Notes under the pieces: model-generated
What the model was told of the DNA's origin: nothing
What the model saw: the letters and a program-made list of their open reading frames with translations, nothing else
Database searches by the model: none
Origin: CAJXYS01 sp913063035
GTDB taxonomy: Bacteria > Pseudomonadota > Alphaproteobacteria > Rhodobacterales > Rhodobacteraceae
Reading direction: 5' to 3'
Length of the DNA stretch: 64,000 bases
NCBI RefSeq assembly: GCF_050586465.1
Contig: NZ_JBOCEG010000004.1
Span: forward strand, 248,001-312,000
Position numbers and translations under genes: made by a program
Shown: piece after piece, positions 27,142 through 35,695 of the stretch
Position numbering within the stretch: position 1 is the stretch's first letter
Layout: each line of letters starts with the position of its first letter

Positions 27142-27792
27142 ATGCTGATATCCCCGCGCCCCGCCGACACCACCGCCGCCGCCCATGACCGGGTCTACCG
27201 CAAGCTTCGCACGCAGATCATGCATGGCGAGCTGGCCCCGGGCCAGCCCCTGACGCTCAGGGGGCTGGCCAAGAGTTTCGGTGTGTCGATGACGCCGGCC
27301 CGCGAAGCGGTCCGGCGGCTCGCGGCGGAAGGCGCGCTGACGCTGTCGTCCTCGGGGCGGATCACCACGCCGGATCTCGGCCCCGAGCGGATCGAGGAGC
27401 TTGCGGCGTTGCGCGCGCTGCTGGAACCGGAACTGGCCGCGCGGGCGCTGCCGCGGGCGCATATCGCGCTGATCGACCGGATGCAGAGCATCAACGCCAC
27501 GATCGCGCAGGTCATCGCCAAGCAGGACTCGGTCGGCTATATCCGCGCGAACCTGGAATTCCACCGCAGCCTCTACCTTCGGGCGCAGGCCCCGGCCATG
27601 CTGGCGATGGCCGAGACGGTCTGGCTGCAGCTCGGCCCCACGATGCGCCATCTCTACGGCCGGCTGCAGCGCACCGAGCCGCCGCTCAATCACCGCATGA
27701 TCCTGGCGGCGCTGCGCGCGGGTGACGAGCCGGGGCTCCGGCTGGCCGTGCGGACGGACGTGACCCAGGGCCTGCGGATGCTGGTGGGCTAG
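27142..27792 (+). CDS. GntR-family regulator with FCD domain
   Basis: 216 residues. The winged HTH is at about 12-75 (VYRKLRTQIMHGELAPGQPL, then VSMTPAREAVRRLAAEGALT). The C-terminal FCD all-helical effector domain shows the metal/ligand pattern NLEFHRSLY and NHRMILAALRAGDEPG. No Shine-Dalgarno is visible before ATG 27142, so a leaderless or different start is possible. FCD regulators often sense organic acids. The palindrome GTGATCAC in its own promoter and before sucC and sdhC makes it a candidate TCA-cycle regulator. The R. sphaeroides TCA regulator AkgR comes to mind, but I cannot confirm orthology. Confidence 0.88.
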   Translation: MLISPRPADTTAAAHDRVYRKLRTQIMHGELAPGQPLTLRGLAKSFGVSMTPAREAVRRLAAEGALTLSSSGRITTPDLGPERIEELAALRALLEPELAARALPRAHIALIDRMQSINATIAQVIAKQDSVGYIRANLEFHRSLYLRAQAPAMLAMAETVWLQLGPTMRHLYGRLQRTEPPLNHRMILAALRAGDEPGLRLAVRTDVTQGLRMLVG

Positions 27793-27796
27793 GGCA

Positions 27797-27835
27797 GGGG
27801 GCTTTCCGCCCCCTCTTGGCCCCGCGGGCGGGGCC
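27797..27835. terminator. Tandem hairpins between convergent gntR-type gene and lpd
   Basis: Two adjacent inverted repeats: GGGGGC-TTTCC-GCCCCC (27797-27813), followed by TCTT, and GGCCCCG-CGGG-CGGGGCC (27818-27835). They lie 5 bp after the GntR stop, with lpd ending about 150 bp further on the other strand. Probably a bidirectional terminator, although the U-run is poor. Confidence 0.5.
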
Positions 27836-27987
27836 AATTCACCCCCGAGGATATTTCCGGAACGATGAAGCGCGCCTTTACCCTGCCTTAACCCCGGCGC
27901 GGGAGGGTCACGGCGCGGCACAGGCGGGGACGCCGATGGCCGTGAACGGTGAAGCCCCCTGTCCCGGGCGGGGCAGGGGGTGCCACG

Positions 27988-29376
27988 TCAGCTGTGGATC
28001 GGCCCGTCGCCGCAGGCGAGGGCGGCCTCGCGCATGGCTTCGGAGAAGGTCGGATGCGCGTGGCAGGTGCGGGCGAGATCCTCGGCCGCGGCGCCGAATT
28101 CCATCGCCACGCAGACCTCGTGGATCAGGTCGCCCGCCATCGGCCCGATCACGTGGGCGCCGAGGATCCGGTCGGTTTCCTTGTCGGCGAGGATCTTGAC
28201 GAAGCCGTCGGCCGCGAAGTTGGCCTTGGCGCGGCCGTTGCCCATGAAGTTGAACTTGCCGGCCTTGTAGGCGCGGCCCTCGTCCTTGAGCTGTTCCTCG
28301 GTCTTGCCGACGGCGGCGACCTCGGGATGGGTGTAGATCACGCTCGGGATCACGTCGTAATTCACATGGCCCGCCTGGCCGGCGATGGACTCGGCCACGG
28401 CCATGCCCTCGTCCTCGGCCTTGTGGGCGAGCATCGGGCCGGCGATCACGTCGCCGATGGCCCAGATGCCGTCCACGCTGGTCTTGCGGTGCGGGTCCGT
28501 CTTGACCATGCCGCGCTCGGTCGTCTCGACGCCCGCGGCCTCGAGACCCAGCCCGCCGGTGTAGGGGCGGCGGCCGGTCGCGACCAGCACCACGTCGGCA
28601 TCGACGGTCGCTTCGCTGTCGTCCTTGCGAAGCTTGTAGGTGACCTTGCACTTGGTCTTGAGTTTTTCCACCGACTGCACGGCCGCCCCCATGACGAAGT
28701 CGAGCCCCTGTTTCTTCAGCAGCCGCTGGAAGCCTTTCTGCACCTCGCCGTCCATGCCGGGCGTGATGTGATCGAGATATTCGACCACGGTGACCTCGGC
28801 GCCGAGGCGGCTGTAGACGGAGCCCATCTCGAGCCCGATCACGCCGGCGCCGATCACCACCATCTTCTTCGGGATCTTCGCCAGCGCCAGCGCGCCGGTG
28901 GAGCTGACGACGGTCTTCTCGTCGATCTCGACGCCCGGCAGGCTGGCCGGCTCGGAGCCGGTGGCGATCACGATGTTCTTGGCCTCGTGGGTCTCGTCGC
29001 CGACCTTGACCTTGCCCTGGCCGGCGATCTGGCCCCAGCCCTTGATCCAGTCCACCTTGTTCTTCTTGAACAGGAACTCGATGCCCTTGGTGTTCTGCCC
29101 GATGGTGTCGTCCTTGTAGGCCATCATCGCCTTCCAGTCGACCGACGGCGCCTTGCCCGTCAGGCCCATCTTGGCGAAGTTCTCCTCGGCCTCGTGCAAC
29201 TGGTGCGTGGCGTGCAGCAGCGCCTTGGACGGGATACAGCCCACGTTGAGGCAGGTGCCGCCGAGGGTGTCGCGCCCCTCGACGCAGGCCGTCTTCAGTC
29301 CCAGCTGGGCGCAGCGGATGGCGCAGACATAGCCGCCGGGGCCGCTGCCGATCACGATGACGTCGTAGCTTGCCAT
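27988..29376 (-). CDS. lpd: Dihydrolipoyl dehydrogenase (E3)
   Basis: FAD flavoprotein of 462 residues that reoxidises dihydrolipoamide in the 2-oxoglutarate dehydrogenase complex. FAD site VIGSGPGGYVCAIRCAQLG, redox disulfide GGTCLNVGCIPSK (Cys about 42 and 47), NAD site MVVIGAGVIGLEMGSVYSRL, C-terminal catalytic His-Glu in HAHPTFSEAMREA. Last gene of the sucCD-sucAB-MAPEG-MAPEG-lpd series, 59 bp after the second MAPEG gene. Confidence 0.97.
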   Translation of the reverse strand: MASYDVIVIGSGPGGYVCAIRCAQLGLKTACVEGRDTLGGTCLNVGCIPSKALLHATHQLHEAEENFAKMGLTGKAPSVDWKAMMAYKDDTIGQNTKGIEFLFKKNKVDWIKGWGQIAGQGKVKVGDETHEAKNIVIATGSEPASLPGVEIDEKTVVSSTGALALAKIPKKMVVIGAGVIGLEMGSVYSRLGAEVTVVEYLDHITPGMDGEVQKGFQRLLKKQGLDFVMGAAVQSVEKLKTKCKVTYKLRKDDSEATVDADVVLVATGRRPYTGGLGLEAAGVETTERGMVKTDPHRKTSVDGIWAIGDVIAGPMLAHKAEDEGMAVAESIAGQAGHVNYDVIPSVIYTHPEVAAVGKTEEQLKDEGRAYKAGKFNFMGNGRAKANFAADGFVKILADKETDRILGAHVIGPMAGDLIHEVCVAMEFGAAAEDLARTCHAHPTFSEAMREAALACGDGPIHS

Positions 29377-29435
29377 GTTCTTCTCCTTGGGCCTTTGCCC
29401 CTATTCACAACACATGCGGGCGGGTTGCACAAACC

Positions 29436-29849
29436 TTATGCACCGCCCAGCGCCCCCCGGAGGGCTGCAATTATGATCAGAATGGATGATCCGAAGCCGA
29501 CCAGCCAGATCACCGACCGCCAGGGTCGCCAGCCGAAGGCGTAGGCCGGGATGTAGAGCACCCGCGCCGCGAGGTAGAGCCATGCCAGCGCGGCGGTGAG
29601 CGCGGTCGCCTGGTTCGACAGGGTGACGACGACCACGGCCAGGGTGAAGAGGATCAGCGCCTCGAAGTGATTGTCGAGCGCCCGCACCAGGCGACCGGTC
29701 CGCGCCGAGAGCACCCGCGGCGGCGCGTCGTCGCGCGGCCCGGCCGTGTAGCCCGGGCCAAGCTCCAGGTTGGCGGGCACGGCCATCAGCACGTACTGGA
29801 CCGCCTGCAGAAGCCCGGCGAGCGCGAGGACGGTGAGTTCCGCCGACAT
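29436..29849 (-). CDS. MAPEG family membrane protein (copy 1)
   Basis: 137 residues with four predicted transmembrane helices, MAPEG (membrane-associated eicosanoid/glutathione metabolism) superfamily. Family-like stretches are GRLVRALDNHFEALILFTLA and YLAARVLYIPAYAFGWRPWR. ATG 29849 starts 4 bp after the end of the other MAPEG gene. It lies between sucB and lpd on the same strand, an unexpected place. Bacterial MAPEG functions are mostly unknown; glutathione-dependent detoxification is possible. Confidence 0.85.
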   Translation of the reverse strand: MSAELTVLALAGLLQAVQYVLMAVPANLELGPGYTAGPRDDAPPRVLSARTGRLVRALDNHFEALILFTLAVVVVTLSNQATALTAALAWLYLAARVLYIPAYAFGWRPWRSVIWLVGFGSSILIIIAALRGALGGA

Positions 29850-29853
29850 CCGC

Positions 29854-30243
29854 TCAGAGCGCGAGCAGGTAGAGGATGATGGTGGCGAAGAAACCTGCGG
29901 CCCAGGCCAGCGAGCGCACGCCGATAACCCCGAAGGCATAGGTGGGCACGTAGATCACCCGTGCGATCAGGAACACCTGCGCGGCCATGAGCGTGGCGTC
30001 CGAGAAGGCGCCGCGCGCCTCGAGGATCAGGACGGCCGGTGCGAAAAGCGCCATCGCGCTGACCGAGTTCCAGAGCGCGCGTTCGAGCCGGGCGGCCATG
30101 CCGCTGGCGGTGCGCCCCTCGTCCCGCGAGGACAGCAGGTAGCCCATGCCGAGCTGCTGCATCGCGCCCGTGGCCTGCAGGACAAGGGTGATGGCGACAT
30201 AGAGCCCGTAGAGGGCGAGTATGGAAAGCTCGTCGTTCAACAT
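29854..30243 (-). CDS. MAPEG family membrane protein (copy 2)
   Basis: 129 residues, four predicted transmembrane helices, MAPEG superfamily (RLERALWNSVSAMALFAPAV and FLIARVIYVPTYAFGVIGVR). It resembles its neighbour in layout (RALDNH/RALWNS, ARVLYIPAYAFG/ARVIYVPTYAFG), so the pair probably arose by duplication and may form mixed trimers. It starts 12 bp after sucB and is very likely co-transcribed with it. Confidence 0.86.
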   Translation of the reverse strand: MLNDELSILALYGLYVAITLVLQATGAMQQLGMGYLLSSRDEGRTASGMAARLERALWNSVSAMALFAPAVLILEARGAFSDATLMAAQVFLIARVIYVPTYAFGVIGVRSLAWAAGFFATIILYLLAL

Positions 30244-30255
30244 CGGGGATCCTCC

Positions 30256-31782
30256 TCAGAGATCCATCAGCAGGCGGCGCGGGTCCTCGAGCGCCTCCTT
30301 GACGCGCACGAGGAAGGTCACCGCCCCCTTGCCGTCGACGATGCGGTGATCGTAGCTGAGCGCGAGATACATCATCGGGCGGGCCTTGATCTCGCCTTTC
30401 ACGACCATGGGGCGATCCTGGATCTTGTGCATGCCGAGGATGCCCGACTGCGGCGGGTTCAGGATCGGCGAGGACATGAGCGACCCGTAGACGCCGCCGT
30501 TCGAGATCGTGAAGGTGCCGCCCTGCATTTCCGCCATCGACAGCTTGCCGTCGCGGGCGCGGGCGCCAAGCTCGTTGATCTTCTTCTCGATCGCGGCGAA
30601 GGACATCTGGTCGGCGTCGCGCACCACCGGCACGACGAGCCCGGTCGGCGTGCCCACGGCGATGCCCATATGGACGAAGTTCTTGTAGACGATGTCGGTG
30701 CCGTCGATCTCGGCGTTGACCTCCGGCACTTCCTTCAGGGCGTGGCAGCAGGCCTTGGTGAAAAAGGACATGAAGCCCAGCTTCACGCCGTGCTTCTTCT
30801 CGAAGAGATCCTTGTATTCCTTGCGCAGCTCCATCGTCGCGGTCATGTCCACCTCGTTGTAGGTGGTCAGCATCGCGGCGGTGTTCTGCGCATCCTTCAG
30901 CCGGCGCGCGATGGTCTGGCGCAGGCGGGTCATCTTGACCCGTTCCTCGCGGCTCGCATCCTCGGCCGGGACGGGGGCGCGGGGCGCCTGGGCCGGTTCG
31001 GCCTTCGGTGCCTCGGCGGGCTTGGCCTTGGTGCCGGCGGCGATCGCCTTTTGCACGTCTTCTTTCATGATGCGGCCGTCGCGGCCGGTGCCTTTCACGT
31101 CCTTTTCGCTCAGGCCGTGCTCTTCCATCATCTTCTTGGCCGAGGGGGCGTCCTCGACATCCGCACTGGCGCTGTCGCCGGCGGCCGGCGCCTCGGCGGC
31201 TTCCGCGGGCTTGGCGGCCGCGGCGCCCGCGCCGGTCGTCATCGTGGCGATCTTGGCGGAGGCTTCCACGGTTTCGCCCTCGGCGGCCAGGATTTCGGAC
31301 AGCGTGCCGGTCGCGGGGGCGGGCACCTCGACGGAAACCTTGTCGGTCTCCAGCTCGCAGAGCATCTCGTCCTGCTGGACGGCGTCGCCGGGTTTCTTGA
31401 ACCAGGTGGCGACGGTCGCCTCGGAGACGCTTTCGCCGAGCGTCGGCACCATCACGTCGACGGTCTCGCCGCCGCCGGTGTCGTCGTCCGCCGGGGCGGC
31501 CTCGGCCTTGTCGGCCTTCGGCGCCGCGGGCGCGGCGGCGCCGGCGCCTTCCTCGACGGTGGCAAGCAGGGCGTCGACGCCCACGGTCTGGCCTTCCTCG
31601 GCCACGATCTCGCCCAGCGTGCCGGCCGCGGGCGCCGGCACTTCGACCGTCACCTTGTCGGTCTCGAGTTCGCAGAGCATCTCGTCCTGCTGGACCGGGT
31701 CGCCCGGCTTCTTGAACCAGGTCGCCACGGTCGCCTCGGAGACACTCTCGCCGAGCGTCGGCACGCGCACTTCGGTAGCCAT
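30256..31782 (-). CDS. sucB: Dihydrolipoyllysine succinyltransferase (E2 of 2-oxoglutarate dehydrogenase), two lipoyl domains
   Basis: 508 residues, longer than the usual roughly 400 because it has two lipoyl domains. Domain 1 is at about 1-78 with lipoyl-Lys about 43; domain 2 is at about 107-183 with Lys about 148; both carry ELETDKV. A peripheral subunit-binding domain is at about 220-255 (GTGRDGRIMKEDV). The catalytic domain follows, ending with ALSYDHRIVDGKGAV, which holds the catalytic His and Asp. The lipoyl domains are joined by Ala/Pro/Lys linkers. It starts 4 bp after sucA. Confidence 0.97.
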   Translation of the reverse strand: MATEVRVPTLGESVSEATVATWFKKPGDPVQQDEMLCELETDKVTVEVPAPAAGTLGEIVAEEGQTVGVDALLATVEEGAGAAAPAAPKADKAEAAPADDDTGGGETVDVMVPTLGESVSEATVATWFKKPGDAVQQDEMLCELETDKVSVEVPAPATGTLSEILAAEGETVEASAKIATMTTGAGAAAAKPAEAAEAPAAGDSASADVEDAPSAKKMMEEHGLSEKDVKGTGRDGRIMKEDVQKAIAAGTKAKPAEAPKAEPAQAPRAPVPAEDASREERVKMTRLRQTIARRLKDAQNTAAMLTTYNEVDMTATMELRKEYKDLFEKKHGVKLGFMSFFTKACCHALKEVPEVNAEIDGTDIVYKNFVHMGIAVGTPTGLVVPVVRDADQMSFAAIEKKINELGARARDGKLSMAEMQGGTFTISNGGVYGSLMSSPILNPPQSGILGMHKIQDRPMVVKGEIKARPMMYLALSYDHRIVDGKGAVTFLVRVKEALEDPRRLLMDL

Positions 31783-31786
31783 TCCG

Positions 31787-34750
31787 TTATTCCTTCTCGA
31801 AGGTAAGCGCCTCGTTCACGATGGCGTCTTGCTGTTCCTTGTGTTGCTTGAGCAGGCCGGTGGCCGGCGAGGCCGCGGCCTGGCGCCCGACATAGCGCGG
31901 GCGGTTATGCGTCGCCTTGAGCCTGCCCAGCACCCATTCGAGGTTCGGCTCCATGAAGGTCCAGCCGCCCTGGTTCTTGGGTTCCTCCTGGCACCAGAGG
32001 ATCTCGGCCTTGGGGAAGCGTTCCAGTTCCTTGATCAGGCTGAGCGCCGGGAACGGGTAGAACTGCTCGACACGCAGCAGGTAGATGTCGTCGATGCCGC
32101 GGGCGTCGCGTTCCTCCAGCAGGTCGTAATACACCTTGCCCGAGCAGAGAACGACGCGGCGGATCTTGTCGTCCTTGGCCAGCTTGGTGTCCGAATGGCC
32201 CTTCTCGGCATCGTCCCAGAGCACGCGGTGGAAAGATGACCCGTTGGTGAAATCCTCCATGTCCGAGATCGCCAGCCGGTGGCGCAGCAGCGATTTCGGC
32301 GTCATCAGCACCAGCGGCTTGCGGAAGCTGCGATGGAGCTGCCGGCGCAGGATGTGGAAGTAGTTGGCCGGCGTCGTGCAGTTGGCGACGATCCAGTTGT
32401 CCTCGGCCGACATCTGCAGGAACCGCTCCAGCCGGGCCGAGCTGTGCTCGGGGCCCTGGCCCTCGAAGCCGTGCGGCAGCAACATCACCAGGCCGGACAT
32501 CCGCAGCCACTTGCGTTCGCCAGAGCTGATGAATTGGTCGAACATGATCTGCGCGCCGTTGGCGAAGTCGCCGAACTGCGCCTCCCAGAGCACCAGCGCG
32601 TTGGGCTCGGCCAGCGAGTAGCCGTATTCGTAGCCCAGCACCGCGTATTCCGAGAGCATCGAGTCGATCACCTCGTAGTTCGCCTGGCCCTCGCGGATGT
32701 GGTTGAGCGGGTGGTAGCGCTCGTCGGTTTCCTGGTCGACGATGGCCGAGTGGCGCTGCGAGAAGGTGCCGCGCGCCGAGTCCTGCCCGGCGAGGCGCAC
32801 CGGGTAGCCTTCCAGCATCAGCGACCCGAAGGCGAGCGCCTCGGCGGTGGCCCAGTCGAGCCCCTGGCCGGTCTCGATCATCTCCTTCTTGGTATCGAGA
32901 AGGCGCGTGATCGTCTTGTGCGGCCTGTAGCCCTCGGGCAGGCGGGTCAGCGCCTGGCCGACGTCGCGGAAGGTCTCTTCGGCGATGGCGGTCTTGCCGC
33001 GCTCGTATTTGCCGCTGTGGGCTTCGAGATCGGCCCAGCGCCCGTCCAGCCAGTCGGCCTTGTTGGGCCGGTAGCTCTTACCGGTCTCGAACTCCTCGTT
33101 CAGATGCGCCTGGAACGAGGCCTTCATGTCCTCGATCTCGCCCTCGGGGATCAGGCCGTCCTTGACCAGCCGCTCGGTGTAGAGCTGCAGCGTCGTTTTG
33201 TGGCTCTTGATCTTCTTGTACATCGTGGGCTGCGTGAACATCGGTTCATCGCCCTCGTTGTGCCCGAAGCGCCGGTAGCAGAACACGTCGATCACCACGT
33301 CCTTGCCGAATTTCTGGCGGAACTCGGTGGCCACCTTGGCGGCGTGGACGACGGCCTCTGGATCGTCGCCGTTGACGTGGAAGATCGGCGCCTCGACCAT
33401 CAGCGCGATATCGGTCGGGTAGGGCGAGGATCGCGACATGTGCGGCGCGGTGGTGAAGCCGATCTGGTTGTTCACCACGACATGGATCGTGCCGCCGGTG
33501 CGATGGCCCCGGAGACCCGACAGGCCGAAGCATTCGGCCACGACGCCCTGGCCCGCGAAGGCCGCGTCGCCGTGCAGCAGGATCGGCAGGACCCGCTTGC
33601 GCTCGGCGTCGTTGTGCTGGGCCTGCTTGGCCCGCGCCTTGCCGAGCACCACCGGGTTCACCGCCTCCAGGTGGCTGGGATTGGCGGTCAGTGACAGATG
33701 CACCTCGTTGCCGTCGAAGGTGCGGTCCGACGAGGCGCCGAGATGGTATTTCACGTCGCCCGATCCATCCACGTCCTCGGGCTTGAAGCTGCCGCCCTGA
33801 AATTCGTGGAAGATCGCGCGGTAGGGCTTGCCCATCACGTTGGCCAGAACCGAGAGCCGGCCGCGGTGCGGCATGCCGATCACGATCTCCTTCACGCCCA
33901 GCGCGCCGCCGCGCTTGATGATCTGCTCCATCGCGGGGATCAGCGCCTCGCCGCCGTCGAGGCCGAAGCGCTTGGTGCCCATGTACTTGACGTGCAGGAA
34001 CTTTTCGAAGCCCTCGGCTTCCACGAGCTTGTTCAGGATCGCCTTCCGCCCCTCGCGGGTGAAGGTGATCTCCTTGCCGTAGCCCTCGATCCGCTCTTTC
34101 AGCCAGGCGGACTGCTCGGGATCGGAGATGTGCATGTACTGCAGCGCGAAGGTGCCGCAATAGGTGCGCTTCACCATGGCGAGGATTTCGCGCATCGACG
34201 CGACTTGCAGGCCCAACACGTTGTCGATGAAGATCGGCCGGTCCATGTCCGCCTCTGCGAAGCCGTAGGTCTGCGGCTCCAGCTCGGGGTGCGGGTCAGG
34301 GTTGCGCATTCCCAGCGGATCGAGCTGCGCGGCGAGGTGGCCACGGATTCGGTAGGCGCGGATCAGCATCAGCGCCCGGATGCTGTCGAGCACCGCGCGC
34401 TTGACCTGTTCGTCGGTGACCGACACGCCGGTCTCTGCCGCCTTGCCCTTGATCTTGCCGGCGATCTCGCCCGCCATCGCCGGCTCGGTCGTCCACATGC
34501 CGTCCAGCGCGTTGGTCAGATCGTCGTTCGGCGTCGGGGGCCAGTCCTTGCGTTCCCATGACGGGCCCTTGGCCTCGCGCTTGACGTCCATCTCGTCGTC
34601 GCCGAGCGATCGGAAGAACGCTGCCCAGGCTTCGTCCACCGAGGCCGGGTCGCTCGCGTAGCGCGCGTAGAGCTGCTCGACATATTCGGCGTTATGGCCC
34701 TGGAGGAAGGAAGAGGAGCGGAACTGATCGTTCGGGCTCTGGTCCGTCAT
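31787..34750 (-). CDS. sucA: 2-oxoglutarate dehydrogenase E1 component
   Basis: Thiamine-diphosphate decarboxylase of 987 residues that starts the oxidative conversion of 2-oxoglutarate to succinyl-CoA. The N-terminal SucB-binding segment is SSFLQGHNAEYVEQLYARYA. Family motifs include IGMPHRGRLSVLANVMGKPY, HGDAAFAGQGVVAECFGLS and GHNEGDEPMFTQP. ATG 34750 (MTDQSPND) is chosen; a second ATG four codons upstream lacks better support, and neither has a clear Shine-Dalgarno. It lies 58 bp after sucD and 4 bp before sucB. Confidence 0.97.
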   Translation of the reverse strand: MTDQSPNDQFRSSSFLQGHNAEYVEQLYARYASDPASVDEAWAAFFRSLGDDEMDVKREAKGPSWERKDWPPTPNDDLTNALDGMWTTEPAMAGEIAGKIKGKAAETGVSVTDEQVKRAVLDSIRALMLIRAYRIRGHLAAQLDPLGMRNPDPHPELEPQTYGFAEADMDRPIFIDNVLGLQVASMREILAMVKRTYCGTFALQYMHISDPEQSAWLKERIEGYGKEITFTREGRKAILNKLVEAEGFEKFLHVKYMGTKRFGLDGGEALIPAMEQIIKRGGALGVKEIVIGMPHRGRLSVLANVMGKPYRAIFHEFQGGSFKPEDVDGSGDVKYHLGASSDRTFDGNEVHLSLTANPSHLEAVNPVVLGKARAKQAQHNDAERKRVLPILLHGDAAFAGQGVVAECFGLSGLRGHRTGGTIHVVVNNQIGFTTAPHMSRSSPYPTDIALMVEAPIFHVNGDDPEAVVHAAKVATEFRQKFGKDVVIDVFCYRRFGHNEGDEPMFTQPTMYKKIKSHKTTLQLYTERLVKDGLIPEGEIEDMKASFQAHLNEEFETGKSYRPNKADWLDGRWADLEAHSGKYERGKTAIAEETFRDVGQALTRLPEGYRPHKTITRLLDTKKEMIETGQGLDWATAEALAFGSLMLEGYPVRLAGQDSARGTFSQRHSAIVDQETDERYHPLNHIREGQANYEVIDSMLSEYAVLGYEYGYSLAEPNALVLWEAQFGDFANGAQIMFDQFISSGERKWLRMSGLVMLLPHGFEGQGPEHSSARLERFLQMSAEDNWIVANCTTPANYFHILRRQLHRSFRKPLVLMTPKSLLRHRLAISDMEDFTNGSSFHRVLWDDAEKGHSDTKLAKDDKIRRVVLCSGKVYYDLLEERDARGIDDIYLLRVEQFYPFPALSLIKELERFPKAEILWCQEEPKNQGGWTFMEPNLEWVLGRLKATHNRPRYVGRQAAASPATGLLKQHKEQQDAIVNEALTFEKE

Positions 34751-34808
34751 GGTCGCACCCATCGTGTTGGCCCGCGCGCCACCGTGGCGCGCGGGATCGG
34801 AAGTCGTC

Positions 34809-35690
34809 TCAGCCGATCGCCTTCAGCACGGCTTCGCCGAGACCCGCAGGGCTGTCGGCCACCACGATCCCGGCGGATTTCATCGCCTCGATCTTGTCGT
34901 CGGCGCCGCCTTTGCCGCCCGCGACGATCGCGCCCGCATGACCCATGCGCCGGCCCGGCGGCGCCGTGCGCCCCGCGATGAAGCCGGCGGTGGGCTTCCA
35001 GCGGCCCTTTTTCCTCTCGTCCGCCAGGAACTGCGCGGCGTCTTCTTCGGCCGAGCCGCCGATCTCGCCGATCATGATGATCGATTCGGTCTCGTCGTCG
35101 GCGAGGAACCATTCGAGCACGTCGATATGTTCGGTTCCCTTGATCGGGTCACCGCCGATACCCACGCAGGTCGACTGGCCGAGGCCGACATCGGTGGTCT
35201 GCTTGACCGCCTCGTAGGTCAGCGTCCCGGAGCGCGAGACCACGCCGCAGGAGCCGCGCTTGTGGATGTGGCCCGGCATGATGCCGATCTTGCAGGCATC
35301 CGGCGTGATGACGCCCGGGCAGTTCGGCCCGACCAGCACCGATTTGGAGCCTTCCAGCGCGCGCTTGACCTTCATCATGTCGAGCACCGGGATGCCCTCG
35401 GTGATGCAGACGATCAGCTCCATCTCGGCGTCGATGGCCTCGAGGATGGAGTCGGCCGCGAAGGGCGGCGGGACGTAGATCACGGAGGCGTTCGCCTCGG
35501 TCTTCGCCCGGGCCTCGTGCACCGAGTTGAAGACCGGCAGGTCCAGATGGGTCTGTCCGCCCTTTCCGGGGGTCACGCCGCCGACCATCTTGGTGCCGTA
35601 GGCAATCGCCTGCTCGGAGTGGAAGGTGCCCTGGCTGCCGGTGAAGCCCTGGCAGATGACCCTGGTGTTTTCGTCTACGAGAACTGCCAT
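34809..35690 (-). CDS. sucD: Succinate-CoA ligase, alpha subunit
   Basis: 293 residues. It interconverts succinyl-CoA and succinate with nucleotide triphosphate formation. CoA-binding N-terminus with QGFTGSQGTFHSEQAI. The phosphorylated active-site His is in RRMGHAGAIVAGG (about residue 249). SRSGTLTYEAVKQTTDVGLG is the typical middle motif. It starts 5 bp after sucC. Confidence 0.98.
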   Translation of the reverse strand: MAVLVDENTRVICQGFTGSQGTFHSEQAIAYGTKMVGGVTPGKGGQTHLDLPVFNSVHEARAKTEANASVIYVPPPFAADSILEAIDAEMELIVCITEGIPVLDMMKVKRALEGSKSVLVGPNCPGVITPDACKIGIMPGHIHKRGSCGVVSRSGTLTYEAVKQTTDVGLGQSTCVGIGGDPIKGTEHIDVLEWFLADDETESIIMIGEIGGSAEEDAAQFLADERKKGRWKPTAGFIAGRTAPPGRRMGHAGAIVAGGKGGADDKIEAMKSAGIVVADSPAGLGEAVLKAIG

Positions 35691-35695
35691 GTGCC

